Below, in pieces: positions 53,333-64,000 of a DNA stretch of 64,000 nucleotides. A program made the translations under genes and the position numbers. How positions within the stretch are numbered: the first letter of the stretch is position 1; each line of letters starts with the position of its first letter. This DNA is from Rhizopus arrhizus (lineage: Eukaryota > Mucoromycota > Mucoromycetes > Mucorales > Rhizopodaceae). The stretch is taken from contig JAKZZE010000019.1 of assembly GCA_024220505.1 (NCBI GenBank), forward strand, positions 62,001 through 126,000. Reading direction: 5' to 3'. Below the pieces are notes generated by a model. The model did not search any database and was not told the origin of the DNA. It saw nothing but the letters and a program-made list of their open reading frames with translations.

Positions 53333-55870
53333 TTATTTAGATTTGAATGCATCTTGAACTATTTGAACGCCCACTTGTAGTTCTTCATTGGGTTGGCCCA
53401 AGTGATTAGACCATATTTTTGAAGACAGGCCTTCTGAAAGGTCACTGGCATCATGAGATTGTGTACCAGAAGAGATAAATGCTTGATGGTTACCGACCAT
53501 ACGCTCCAACCAAACTTTTTTAAGCTTGTATTCCTCTCTTTGGACCTTCCACTCTGACCAATTAGGTAATAAAACACGAATACCTTGTTGAACTCCAATG
53601 CGAATAGCAACATAGATGTGTTCAGATAAAAGAATGGCTAAAAGTGTGAAAATGGGAGTATAAACAGAGTGAATGTTGGTAGTAGGGTGAAAGAGGTAAG
53701 CAAATGAACTCATGGTAATAGAAGAAAACCAAATCAAAGTTTCCATATTGCCTAACCAAGGACCAATGCTCTCGGCGCGTGTGGGTATGGGACGTCTATT
53801 TGTATACAAGTTGAAGGCTTTTTTTTTAGAAAAGAAAGATTATTTGTTACCTTGTGTATTTGCATACTTTAATAGCATCTCCACGAAGCTCAACCCAATT
53901 GTTAATCATACAAAATAAAGCTGTCAATGGCCAAACGGTTGAAAACATGCTGACATAACCAAACTACAAAAGAAGAGCAAATGTTGAGCATGGGTTATAT
54001 AAGAATCTTTTGTAATAGTACCTGAGTAACCATTTCTGCATAATCCAAATAAATGTTATATTCCTGTAAAGCTACCTCATTGTAAACCTTTGTCATGAAC
54101 CTTTGTTCTTCTTCATCCTCTGCTTCTTTCTTTGCCAAATCAGTTGCAGAAGGAGTTTCTTCCTTTTTCATTATTCTCTCAGTTATTCTTTGGGCTTTGG
54201 GCTTAATCAAATTCAATACATAAGGTACAACCATTTCAGTCAAGAATCCAACTAACTGACCCGTAACAATGAAATAAACCAACTGAGAACGAAGTCTCTG
54301 GAAGTCTACTGTCTTGTGATCGTGGCTAATATTGTATTGTACAAGATAAGGCAAGACATGATCACCAAAGGGGATGTAAATCCAGGCAGTAATAAACTGT
54401 ATGACTTAGAATATATACAGGTATTCATAATATTCGGCTTACCAGAGAGAGATAACCAACAAGAAAATTGGCAATAAAAATCTTTTGTGTATAATGATAC
54501 TCGTATGAGGCACTTGTTTTATGCATTTCCCAGTCATTTAATGTTTTCATCCATTTACTGTAAATAGCTGTCATAGTAGGAATCAACAGCACATATCCTA
54601 CGGTAGGTGTATAATGCTAAACATAATATATATTAGCAATGATTTGTTTCTTTTCTATTTCTTTGTTACCAAGAATTGATGGAAAGGACCATTATAGTAT
54701 TCATGTAAGAACAATTGAAGAGCAAAGACAAAGCCTACTATAACACTCAGAAATACAGCGCCAGCTGCTACACCAGGTATAGAAGCAAGTCGTCTACCGA
54801 GTAGCTTGTAGGCAGACACCTCAGGCCTATCTTCGCCTGTCACTTGATCCTTGACCCACATATCGCCCTTAAATTCAGTCCTCCTTTTTTCATTCTTTGA
54901 GTAATTTCGTACACCCCATTGGATGGATAACTCTTTTTCTTTACGCTTCCAAATCTCTATAAACACAACAGCCCAGAAGATCATAGCAAAGGAATACCAA
55001 AGAGCCAGTGTATTTGTGTGAGTCAAGTAAACAAAAACACCCATAAAGGAAGGAACACTTAGCCATAAAAAGTAATTTTGAAGAAATGCAAAATAGTATG
55101 CAATCTTTTCACCAAAATGATCTCTAATCAACAACAAATCATTGTCTTGAATAAGCCATTTAGTGGACCAAGATCTAAGCCAGTTCTAAAAATGAATGTT
55201 ATTTTTATAAATCATTGCTTCATTTTATTGTTTACTTTGTTAAATTCATCGTTATGTAAAGGTATGATAGCCTCAACATATTCATCTGTCTCTGTTGATA
55301 TTCCTGCACCTCCTTCTTCTTTTGGATTTGTGATGATTTCATAAACTAACCTCAGACGCTCTGATTCCGTCAATCCTTGAAATGTTTGAATATCCGAAGT
55401 TTCCTCGATGTCATCCACACGTACACCTAGCAAAAAATCACGTACTCTGTATTACACCTTATTAGCATCCGTTACTTTTATATAATATCTTTTTACCTTT
55501 CTTGTCTGTAAGCCTTTTTGATTGGTTGAATAGGACTACTGACAAACAATAATAAACTATTAGGCTCTTTTCCGGGACGTATCTGATATCGAAGGCCCAA
55601 TGATGCAAGTCTTATTGTAATATCACTAATAGATTCAATCACTTTCTGCTCCAAATCTTGTCTTGTTAGTGTCGGTTTATTCTTATCCTTGGATACAACT
55701 TTGGTTGAAAACTTGAATTGAATCACGTAATCAACACCCGCATTTTTGTTTAAAGCAAGCTGTTCAGTCACAGTAGGTGTCACCACATTTTCTGGTGCTG
55801 GAGGAAATAAATGTGAAAACTCTTTTGGATCATGGTTTGTCGTAGACAGAAACGTCTGCTTATCAGTCAT
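53333..55870 (-). CDS. Anoctamin/TMEM16-family membrane protein (Ist2-like)
   Basis: Seven exons (55870-55497, 55446-55236, 55185-54670, 54616-54443, 54396-54022, 53963-53851, 53795-53333) give 741 aa. A cytosolic N-terminal domain of about 215 residues precedes the anoctamin core, which opens with IRDHFGEKIAYYFAFLQNYF and continues through YTPTVGYVLLIPTM, IFIANFLVGYLSLFITAWIY and YAEMVTQFGYVSMFSTVWPL to NNWVELRGDAIK, with about eight to ten membrane spans. In fungi this family tethers cortical ER to the plasma membrane or scrambles lipids. The long basic tail of yeast Ist2 is absent, so tethering by that tail is unlikely. The start was chosen downstream of a poly-Phe leader. Confidence 0.88.
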
Positions 55871-55887
55871 ATAGTCTTGTATGAAGT

Positions 55888-55918
<31 letters not shown>

Positions 55919-56167
55919 GATAAAAAAATAATTTGTCAATTATAAAAAAGAGGAGTTTTGGGACGGAATCTCAATTCCTTAAATTGCTTTCATTTTTTCT
56001 GGTAAAATTTTTCTTGTTATTTCTTTTCTCTTCATCATTTAAGTATAAGCACGTAATGCAATTCAGCAATGTTTTATCTATATTTTATCTTGAACACTTC
56101 TTTAACTATAAAGGTATAGTCATGAGTACCATCTAAGCTTGTGCTAATTAATATTTCATTAGCTTCT

Positions 56168-57817
56168 ATGACAATCAAGAAGCTGACAGGTCGCTCTAGG
56201 TTCTTTGAAAGAGAAAATTTTGTGCATGCTTTATCTTCACAAGGGTTCATATGGGACAATATGGTTCTTAACAATCTTTATTTGGACTTGGGCATCAACT
56301 TTGCAAGCCCTCAACGTGGGCTTACAGGATTATGGTCTACTGGAGAAGGAAAAGATTTTCAGCCAATATTGGAATGGCTTTTTGACGACACAAGCTTTCA
56401 TAAAAGCATGTGCCGTCATGATCCTTCTTGCGGCCATTTAGGCATTGGAGGGTTCAAGTATGGGAACCGCAAGTCTGGTTTGATCCGGGCCTCTGCCTAC
56501 TCCCATTGCAAGCAACCATTTTACAGCCGCAGCACATATGGAGAGAGACACGGCAAAGATTTTAATGCTGACGAGGTATTTAAAGTATCTCCTGGATTCA
56601 TCAAGCATGTAGTAAGCGAGTAATTTATTATTTAAACCATACTGCAGCTTACGATAATATTTAGAGCAAAATGAAGCATTGCCTGTCATTGATGAAATAC
56701 AGGGCGTACGGAGTGAGACTCGAGGTACGCTTTACCGCAAGCCACTGGGATGTACTGTATGATCGTACTATGGATCTGGCCAAGTATGTAATTGACATAG
56801 TACATATAAATATTTAACACTATTTCTTTAGGTACCATCTTCAAGTACATATCAATTGGTACAAGTCTGAATCTCTTTGGTGCTTTGTCGAAAAGCGACT
56901 AGATTCTCTAGTTGCTTTAGCAAAAAACTTTCACAGCCAAAGAGATTCTCGATATACAGCGCGACATCTTACCGGTGTGGCTTTTATAGCTTACATGCTC
57001 TCTTCGTTGGTTCACCGACCATCGGATCGTAGCTGGTGGCAACCATTTATGGAACTATTAAAAGCGCATCGGTGCCGCAAGTCCATGGCTTTGTTTACGC
57101 CCGATCTCTTTAAATTATCTGAGGATGGTTCCCGCTGGCTATGTACTGTTTCTTTAAAGCAGTATCTCCATGGTGTATTTCACCACGAAATAATAAACAA
57201 AATAGAGCCTGATTATGATTGCAATGTTAAATTGCCTGAATGGCATTATAGACTGCCAACACTTTTAGAAAGAAACAACATAAACACCAATTTGAACCTT
57301 GATCTTGGAATTTATGCTGAATACATAGATTTGACCAACAAAGAGAACTATTACTGGGATCATGCTATATCATATATGACTCACTATGGCTTTAGTAATG
57401 ATTGCGTGGAGCCTTTTGTGAATTTAATTATGCATGAAGTTCTATTCAAATTTTCGAAATGGGACAAATATTGCAAAGATAAACAATCTTATGAAAAGCT
57501 GATGGCATATGGCTCGAACTTTTTTGTGACAAAGATTACTTGAATGAAATTATAAAGGTATCATCTTAGATATTTAATCACTTTTCTTACTAAAATCCTG
57601 TCAGGACAATCATTACAAGGTAGCAAATTCTAAATATGGAAAACAACAAATAGAAAGCTTGCTTCTTCCAAGCTATTATAAAATTCTAGACAACACCAAG
57701 GCTGTAACATTTCAGCACCCATCAAGTTCATGGAAATTACTACAGTCTCGGGCGTGCTACATAATACTATGCATGAACAACGCACATTTAAAATCAGATC
57801 TTGTCAGATTTCGATAG
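56168..57817 (+). pseudogene. Unknown multicopy gene, frameshifted
   Basis: Exons 56168-56608, 56665-56783, 56832-57557 and 57605-57817 have good GT-AG borders. The protein begins MTIKKLTGRSRFFEREN and includes a Cys/His cluster (CRHDPSCGHLGIGG) and YGERHGKDF, then a long Trp/His-rich part. The frame breaks at a run of six T near 57523; after it, another frame stays open to the last intron and on to a stop at 57815, so a one-base slip is likely. A decayed relative lies at 59010-59400. I do not recognise the family; two adjacent copies suggest a mobile or expanding gene family. Confidence 0.5.
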
Positions 57818-59009
57818 GACTCACGTATTTATATATAAACTATGAACAAAAACTTACTCTTCTATAAACTTTAACCATATACTTTTTTTATATTCCACGT
57901 ATTTTTTACTTTGTTCCCTCTTCCTTATGCTAACTACTACTAAATAATATTTTTTATTATGTCCTATCATTTTTTTTTAATCTATCATAAAGGTAGCTAC
58001 CATGTAATGTTTGAGTTCAATAAGAAGAGTAACAAGTAAATTAAGTGTGGCTCAAATTAGATTGTCTTTGATTATTAATCTTAATCCAGGAACGCATCAG
58101 AATAGTGCAGAATAGTTTGAGTTATAATCTTTGTTGAAGTGGCATATACAATAGCCGACACTATGTTATTACTATTATATTTACAAATACTATAATCAGT
58201 AAACTTCCATCAATATACTGCAGTACTTGCTTGTCTGCTACTTCAAAGGTGTCCGTGACCAGTTGTCTGGTTTCGTTAGCAGCAAGTATAAATCTGTTCC
58301 TGAGATACCAATATCACAACCCACATTGATTTTTTCGTTTGTATTAGTAATGGCCAATCTCTTCAGAGCTCATGTGACCTTACTATTTGATCATTGTACA
58401 GTACCAGCTATAACCCTAACACAGAAATGACCTGATGTTATGAAATTTATACAAGAACGTTCAAGCTGGCGCATACAGAATTTTGAATCTGCAAATTCTG
58501 AATAGCAAAAAGCTTCACGTGCACTTGTTTTCCTGAGATTTGTCAAAAATCAATTATTGTCGTAAGTGTCAGTTCTTCTCATCACGTTCCTGAGCATCAT
58601 CAAGCTATATTCACAGATCGTGATTTTCGGAATTTGTATATCATTTTGGCACCTCTGTTGCTCCTGTACCTTTTGAACTATTAGCTTAGTGCTCACTCTG
58701 GTTAGAAAAATGATATTTATGCAAGCATGAAAGTCAGAAACGGTAAAAAAAAGTATCCTTTTTCTTAATCCAGGTTTCAATGGTGCTGTTGGTCATGTTC
58801 TTCTTTATGGCCTAAGGGAATGGTCATTAAGTCTCAGTTTTTCAATGAAAAAAAAAAATCGTTGACGCTTTGACTTTGCAAAACTTTCTATGGGCCGTCG
58901 TTGATGTGGATCACCTTTACTAGGTCGAGGTGTGTTCTTTGAAATTCTTGAGCTTGGTTCTCTAGATTTTGACCAATTGGTAATAACAAATGTTTCCGTA
59001 GTATATAGG
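57818..59009. other. Region without intact genes
   Basis: AT-rich intergenic sequence passing into the decayed relative; only short unconvincing frames. Confidence 0.5.
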
Positions 59010-59400
59010 AGAAATCCTTTTGTCCAATGAAAGCTTCATTCAAGTCTTGACGGCTTTGAGTATGAAAATTGCAAATCTGGTCTTATTAAGGTCACTGTGT
59101 ATTACTACTCAAAGAGGTCATTCTATTAGTGATCCGCCACTGGTGAGAGATATGACAAGGATTTCTATGATGATGAAGGTACAGAATAACATCAGGTTAC
59201 GCTAAGCACGCAGTAAGCGGATGCTTTACACTGTACATCATAATTTTAATGAACAGCATTATAAAAGACAAAATCAAGTATTGCTTGTATCTAATGAAAT
59301 CCAAATCATATGGAGTACGACTCGAGATGAGATTTATGGCAAAGAGCTGGAACATATTAGATGATCGTGTTATGAAGCTTATCGAGTACCTTTGAAGACA
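59010..59400 (+). pseudogene. Decayed relative of the gene at 56168
   Basis: Pieces such as FEYENCKSGLIKV and later MKSKSYGVRLEMRFMAKSW correspond to FKYGNRKSGLIRA and MKYRAYGVRLEVRFTASHW of the neighbour, in the same order and strand. Stops and gaps make it non-coding. Confidence 0.7.
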
Positions 59401-59519
59401 CAAGCGCTCCTAAGCAGTTGTATTGTTTAGTCACTTTATATAAAATGATTTCATTCCGAGAGTGACACTTTTTAAAGTAGTATTTTAAAACCACTATTCC
59501 AAATGTTTAAAAAGAATTT

Positions 59520-62243
59520 TTACAAGTAATCATCTTTATTCAAATTCAAAAAGTCAATCAATTTATGATACAAGAATTTGTAAGCCCATACACTTCCTTT
59601 TAATCGCTTTACATCTACAATAAATAATCCGGGTAAATTCTTGAACCGACAAATCTCAACAACAAATCGAATCTCTTCTCCACTGTCGATTGAAGGTTCA
59701 CCATAGATCGGTTGCAGATCACTCTGTTCTTCTTTATGCTTGGAGGAGCTTCTTCTTGTACATTTCAATACGAACGGTCCATCTTCATCATCGGACAGAG
59801 CTTCAATACCCAGGAGACGCAAGATATGACTGATGTCCTTGATGATCCTTTGCGGTGGTCGTGAGGTAAGTGCGGCTCGATCGATGGGGCCTTGATGTAT
59901 TTGAATAGATGTATCAATCAATGATTCCTCTTTCTTTTCAGATCCAAGAGCGTTACTGCTCAGCGTTCTCCCTCTTCCTTCAACCTCAGCCTGAGCTATC
60001 TCGATCGTCTCATGGGGTCGTTCAGCAGGACCAGCGGTAGTTGGCGTAGGCTCTACCGATGGTACCTGAGCAAAAACCAGTGATTCTTGCTGTTTGCCTT
60101 GTGATTTCTTTTTTATCCAGTCCATCATCTTTTTGCCTGTCTTCTTGTTTTGCTGCTGCTGCTGAGGTTGTATTTGTTGAGGACTGTGCTTTTCAGGAGC
60201 ATGCATGTTTTTTTGAGGGTTGGAACTCTCTTGAGTCTTGATGAACAGTGTCAAAGGTGGTTTACTGTTTTCATTTGAAGCTGGATTTTTGGTTTTTCTG
60301 TAGATACTTCTTCGGACGGCAGCCATGCTGAAACGGCTAGATTGGGTGGGTTCAGGGAGAGGACTACTCCCAGAAGAGGAGGAAACAGAGGAATTATCAT
60401 TTGGATAAGGCTGATGATCATGACGTATGACAGAGTTCCTTGTTATCCTGTAAGAGACAGTATCCATTCGCCGAGGTAGGTTGATATTAGGGTCCTTGAA
60501 GGAAACTGAGCTGTGTGTAGAAGCAGTCATGCCAGATTCAGATAAATTTGACAGCCCACTGCTTTCCTCTGCGAGACGAGAAAAGAGCGATTTGGTGCCC
60601 AAGCTGTCTTCGGTTGGACAAGGGGAAACCAAGGAGGAGGAGGAGTTGCCGATCGCTAGTGTCTCGGAATGATCTGCGTCTTCACTTGCTTTTGCGAGGG
60701 ACTTGCTGAAGAATCCCAAGAACTTTTCCTTTGGGTCATGATCGGTTGTCCTTTTGGATGGATTGGAAGGTATATAGGGTGTGGAAAGCGATTTCTCGGG
60801 ATAATTTTCAGAGGATGTACTTGCTTCTGGTATTGTAGGTGGAGAAATGATCTCTTTGACAGGTTTACGAGTGATGAATTTGGAGATTTTGGAAGATCGT
60901 GTCGAGTTTTGTCGAGCTAGTTTGCTACTGTAGGTTGCTGAGCTTGCTGAAGGTATCATTTGAACTTCTGTCAAAAGTTCTTTCTCAGAATGTCCATTTG
61001 ACTGTTTCACGATAAATCCATCATTTGTTAATGGCGCAAATCGATCACGATTAGGTTGGTGGGGTGACCTTCGGGTTGAAAGCCCCCTTTTGAGAATAGA
61101 AGGTATTACAGGTTCAAAAGTTGAATTATCATTCATTCTCCTTTCAGGGATTAATAAATCTCTATAGTCTTCAAGCCATACATGCCTTGTAACAAACTCA
61201 AGTGTACATCGTTTAGCAGGATCAGGTACCAACATCTTTTCCATCAAATCTCTTGCTTCAGAACTAATATAAGAAGGAAAGACGAGACGAGTGGATAGAA
61301 TGTAGCGATAGAGTTGATTGATATCGTCGCTATCTGGGTTAGATGGATCGTCATCAAAGGGTAGGAAGCCGCAAAGCATAGCAAATAGGATAACACCGCA
61401 CGACCAAATGTCGACAGCTGAACCTGCATATAAACCAGCATTGACAACTAATTCTGGCGCAGCATAACAAGGGGAACCACAAGTGGTAGACATCATATCA
61501 TCTGCGGCAGTAGAGAATTGATTAGCAAAGCCAAAGTCAGTGACAATAATATTTCGATTTTTATCAATCAATACATTTTCCTAGACGTAATAAATATGGT
61601 TCAATTAAATAGATTTCATGTAAAATAAAAAGAAGAGGGAGACTCCTTACTAGTTTCAAATCACGATGAACTATTTTGCATTTGTGCATATATTGAACAC
61701 TACTTATGAGCTGGGCAAAAAATCTTTTTGCATCTTTTTCTTTTAAATATCGATGAGCCAAGATGTACTCGAATAGTTCACCACCTAAAGAAATATAAGT
61801 CATTAATAATAAATAGGATAGAGTACCTGATGCGTATTCTAATACCAATCCAACGTATTTTTCTGTTTCTAATACATCATATAGCTTTACGATATAAGGA
61901 TGTTTTAGATTCTAATCCTTAGTTTAGTATCAACTTTATTCAATTTATGTATAACTTTACTTTTAATATCGAAATCTCCCTTTCAACTTTATTTATCCTA
62001 TTATCTGATCCAATACCATCTTTTCTTATCAGTTTGATAGCTACCTTTTTATAAACTTAGTGTAAACATTTACAATCCAAACAAGTTTACCTCTTCGCCT
62101 GTTTCTGAATGAATACCTAATTTTACTTTTCCAAATTCTCCTTCACCCAAAGTTTGTAATAAATTATAAGATCCCAACTTGTTTTGTTTCATTTCTGTTG
62201 GTCTTTTTGGGAAATGTTTAACCTTTAAAGTCGATCCTGTCAT
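59520..62243 (-). CDS. CAMK-type Ser/Thr protein kinase with KA1-like tail (Kin4/Kin1 group)
   Basis: Five exons (62243-62091, 62044-61961, 61911-61827, 61784-61651, 61580-59520) give 838 aa. The kinase domain (about 22-300) has [18 protein letters not shown] with the ATP-binding Lys, HRDLKLEN, the DFG motif in TDFGFANQF, and an activation loop [12 protein letters not shown] with Thr sites for an LKB1/Elm1-type kinase. A short acidic insert ([11 protein letters not shown]) is followed by a long Ser/Pro-rich region with a Gln run. The last 50 residues ([20 protein letters not shown], then [17 protein letters not shown]) match a KA1 membrane-binding fold. By layout it is nearest to fungal Kin4/Frk1 or Kin1 kinases of mitotic checkpoint and polarity control; which one is not settled. 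Confidence 0.85.
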
Positions 62244-62460
62244 GTAGAATAAAATAAAATAAAATAAAAAAAAGAGAAAAGGTTGTCAAGGTGTTTATAA
62301 AGAAACAATAACTTGAAAAGCAAGGGGATAAAGTGTCGACGATAAGGAGTACTCAGGGCAACCAACGTATATTTTATTATAATCTTAACCTTTTTTTTTT
62401 CCTTCTCTTTCCTTCTTTTTTTTCCATCTTTCAACTCTAGATCTTTAGATACAAACATTC

Positions 62461-62619
62461 TATTTTATTTTATTTTATTTTATTTTATTTTATTTTATTT
62501 TATTTTTTATTTTAGACACAAGAATGAAACTTAAAAAGCAAACTGACGTAAATAAATGCAGTATAAAGCTAAAAAAAAAAAAAATATATAGTTTGCCACT
62601 CAAATAAGGAGAGAAAGAG

Positions 62620-62681
<62 letters not shown>
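62461..62681. repeat. Simple repeats: (TTTTA)n and long A tract
   Basis: (TTTTA)n at 62461-62510 and about 57 consecutive A at 62624-62681, upstream of the kinase start. They may affect promoter nucleosome exclusion and are prone to sequencing length errors. Confidence 0.9.
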
Positions 62682-62684
<3 letters not shown>

Positions 62685-62799
62685 ATTTTGTATTTTACAT
62701 TATCTCTATAATAACCCAACTGGGTTTTGTGTCCATTTATATTTTACATAAAAGGAAGGTCAGATGTAATAAAATGATAAACGAATCCAAGGTGCGAAT

Positions 62800-63332
62800 T
62801 TAATAACAGATAGGAAAGCAAGTACGAAACCAATTGGTTTTTGAAGATGCTTGAGTGATACTGCTTTCTATACTTTCTTCATCCTCATTTAGATGATATC
62901 CTTTCTCTTTTAATAATTGATGTGTCCATAGTAAATAAAGACTTTCGTTATCATCATTTGGACTAATAGTAGAAATAGTAGAAGAAGAAGCTATGATATT
63001 TAAGTAAAGATGAGGCTAATAATAATAATAATTATTATTATTACCAAGTGACATTGCACCATATTGATTTTGATTGATTGATAATGATTTATTCTCTATA
63101 AAATATCAATTAATAAAGGACAAGATTGAATTGAACCTGAAAATACCTTCTTTATGATCTGTTACTATTAAAAATGATAATGTGGATGAAGAAGGTGTAG
63201 GAGGTAATTCTTGATAGAGAATTGTCTGGTTTAAATAGTGATTAATAAGTTATTTCAAATTGGATTTCATACCTTTTCACTATTCTCTTTTCTATAAGTT
63301 TTATTTAAATTTGGTATCATATTCACAGACAT
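62800..63332 (-). CDS. Small unknown protein, four exons
   Basis: Exons 63332-63273, 63225-63147, 63095-63045 and 62990-62800 join in phase to 126 aa. It starts MSVNMIPNLNKTYRKEN, is Ser/Asn-rich in the middle (SSSTISTISPNDDNESLYLL) and ends TNWFRTCFPICY with two cysteines near the C-terminus. No family was recognised. Four exons with consistent GT-AG borders and preserved phase make a real gene likely although each exon is short. The exon-3 donor runs into a (TAA)n repeat. Confidence 0.6.
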
Positions 63333-64000
63333 TTTTTATAAACTAAAAGAAAAAAAAAAAAAAAAAAAGAGTGTAAAAATGACATAATCCTTGCATTTAT
63401 AGATTTTCGTGCCTTTTATAATCGGCAATTAATCTTTGAATACATTCATGACCCCTTTTTTTTATTGTTGTTCCTGATTGGCCATCTCGCTCAGCACGTC
63501 CTTCAGCACCATGATTTCCTAATTTTATTTTTTATTTTTATCTTTTAAATGAGGCATTATGAACTATGTTGGTCTGTGATTAATCCTAAAGGTAAAAACC
63601 AATTGAGGACAGGTTACTGAAATTAACAGTCAGTTTAAAACATAAAAAAAAAAAAAAGTTGCACACTGCGGATGACACAGTCTGTTTGTATCATTTGACT
63701 CACAAAGGCCCATAGTTGTCTCACCCAATATCTTTGGAAGTTTCGATTGAAAACGTTTGTAAACAGTCTTTGAAAACATTCTCGTGTTATGTCTATGTCA
63801 CTTGATATCTTTTTGTCTAAATGAAATAGACTTGATTTATGAAATAATATCTGCTTGCTTTCATTTAGTACCAAAGACAATCAAAACAATAAACGCTTTC
63901 AGTCACCGTTTCCCTTTTAACTTCTTTTGAATTATGTCCCATGTTCTATAACACATTCAACTCTTGTAAAATTCAATTAATTTAATAAACAAAAAAACAA
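63333..64000. other. Right edge; possible isolated exon
   Basis: An open minus stretch at about 63395-63518 (GNHGAEGRAERDGQSG, then CIQRLIADYKRHE) follows an acceptor-like TTAG and could be the last exon of a gene, but no matching upstream exon was found. A second minus frame at 63635-63880 shows no features. Confidence 0.25.

Overview
The window is an AT-rich fungal nuclear segment. Short introns of about 45-80 bases (GTAAGT/GTATGT-type donors, TAG/CAG acceptors), abundant Tc1/mariner, CACTA and Ty3/gypsy elements, and the style of the host proteins fit a Mucorales-type (Mucoromycota) mould. The species cannot be fixed from sequence alone. Host genes were assembled exon by exon; every splice model given with exon coordinates keeps the reading frame, except where noted.

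Bases 1-33,500 are a nested transposon block. From the left: a Ty3/gypsy element with gag and protease-RT-RNaseH; a tRNA-Ala gene followed by two 5-prime-truncated LINEs whose 3-prime ends all stop at the same tRNA-derived 14-mer; then a large CACTA (EnSpm) element with 16-bp termini at 7202 and 29324. It carries an 875-aa Tnp2-type transposase and a convergent accessory gene. An intact-LTR chromovirus (14570-28099, identical 210-bp LTRs, 5-bp target duplication GGAGT) sits inside the CACTA element. The chromovirus gag-pol is split by a 7.5-kb element with 621-bp inverted arms and a Merlin/ISXO2-type transposase gene, and that element contains a decayed Tc1. A second Tc1 lies inside an intron of the CACTA accessory gene. 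A second CACTA end, a third gypsy remnant with 91-bp LTRs and a Tc1 end fragment close the block.

Bases 34,000-64,000 are mainly host sequence: a small membrane protein and the proteasome-assembly chaperone PSMG3 (divergent pair), a GATA/PHD zinc-finger protein, a 5-kb gene-poor stretch with a perfect 100-bp TA-flanked MITE, the proteasome maturation factor UMP1, a biotin-dependent acyl-CoA carboxylase alpha subunit, SGT1, an anoctamin/Ist2-like membrane protein, a CAMK-type kinase with a KA1-like tail, and a small unknown protein. Two copies of a mobile-looking unknown gene family lie at 56.2-59.4 kb.

The most unusual host feature is a 425-bp near-identical direct duplication (42783-43207 and 49193-49616). 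It holds the overlapping 3-prime ends of UMP1 and the carboxylase gene and flanks about 6 kb of inserted DNA that separates these two formerly adjacent convergent genes. No CRISPR array, rRNA or bacterial-type operon is present.
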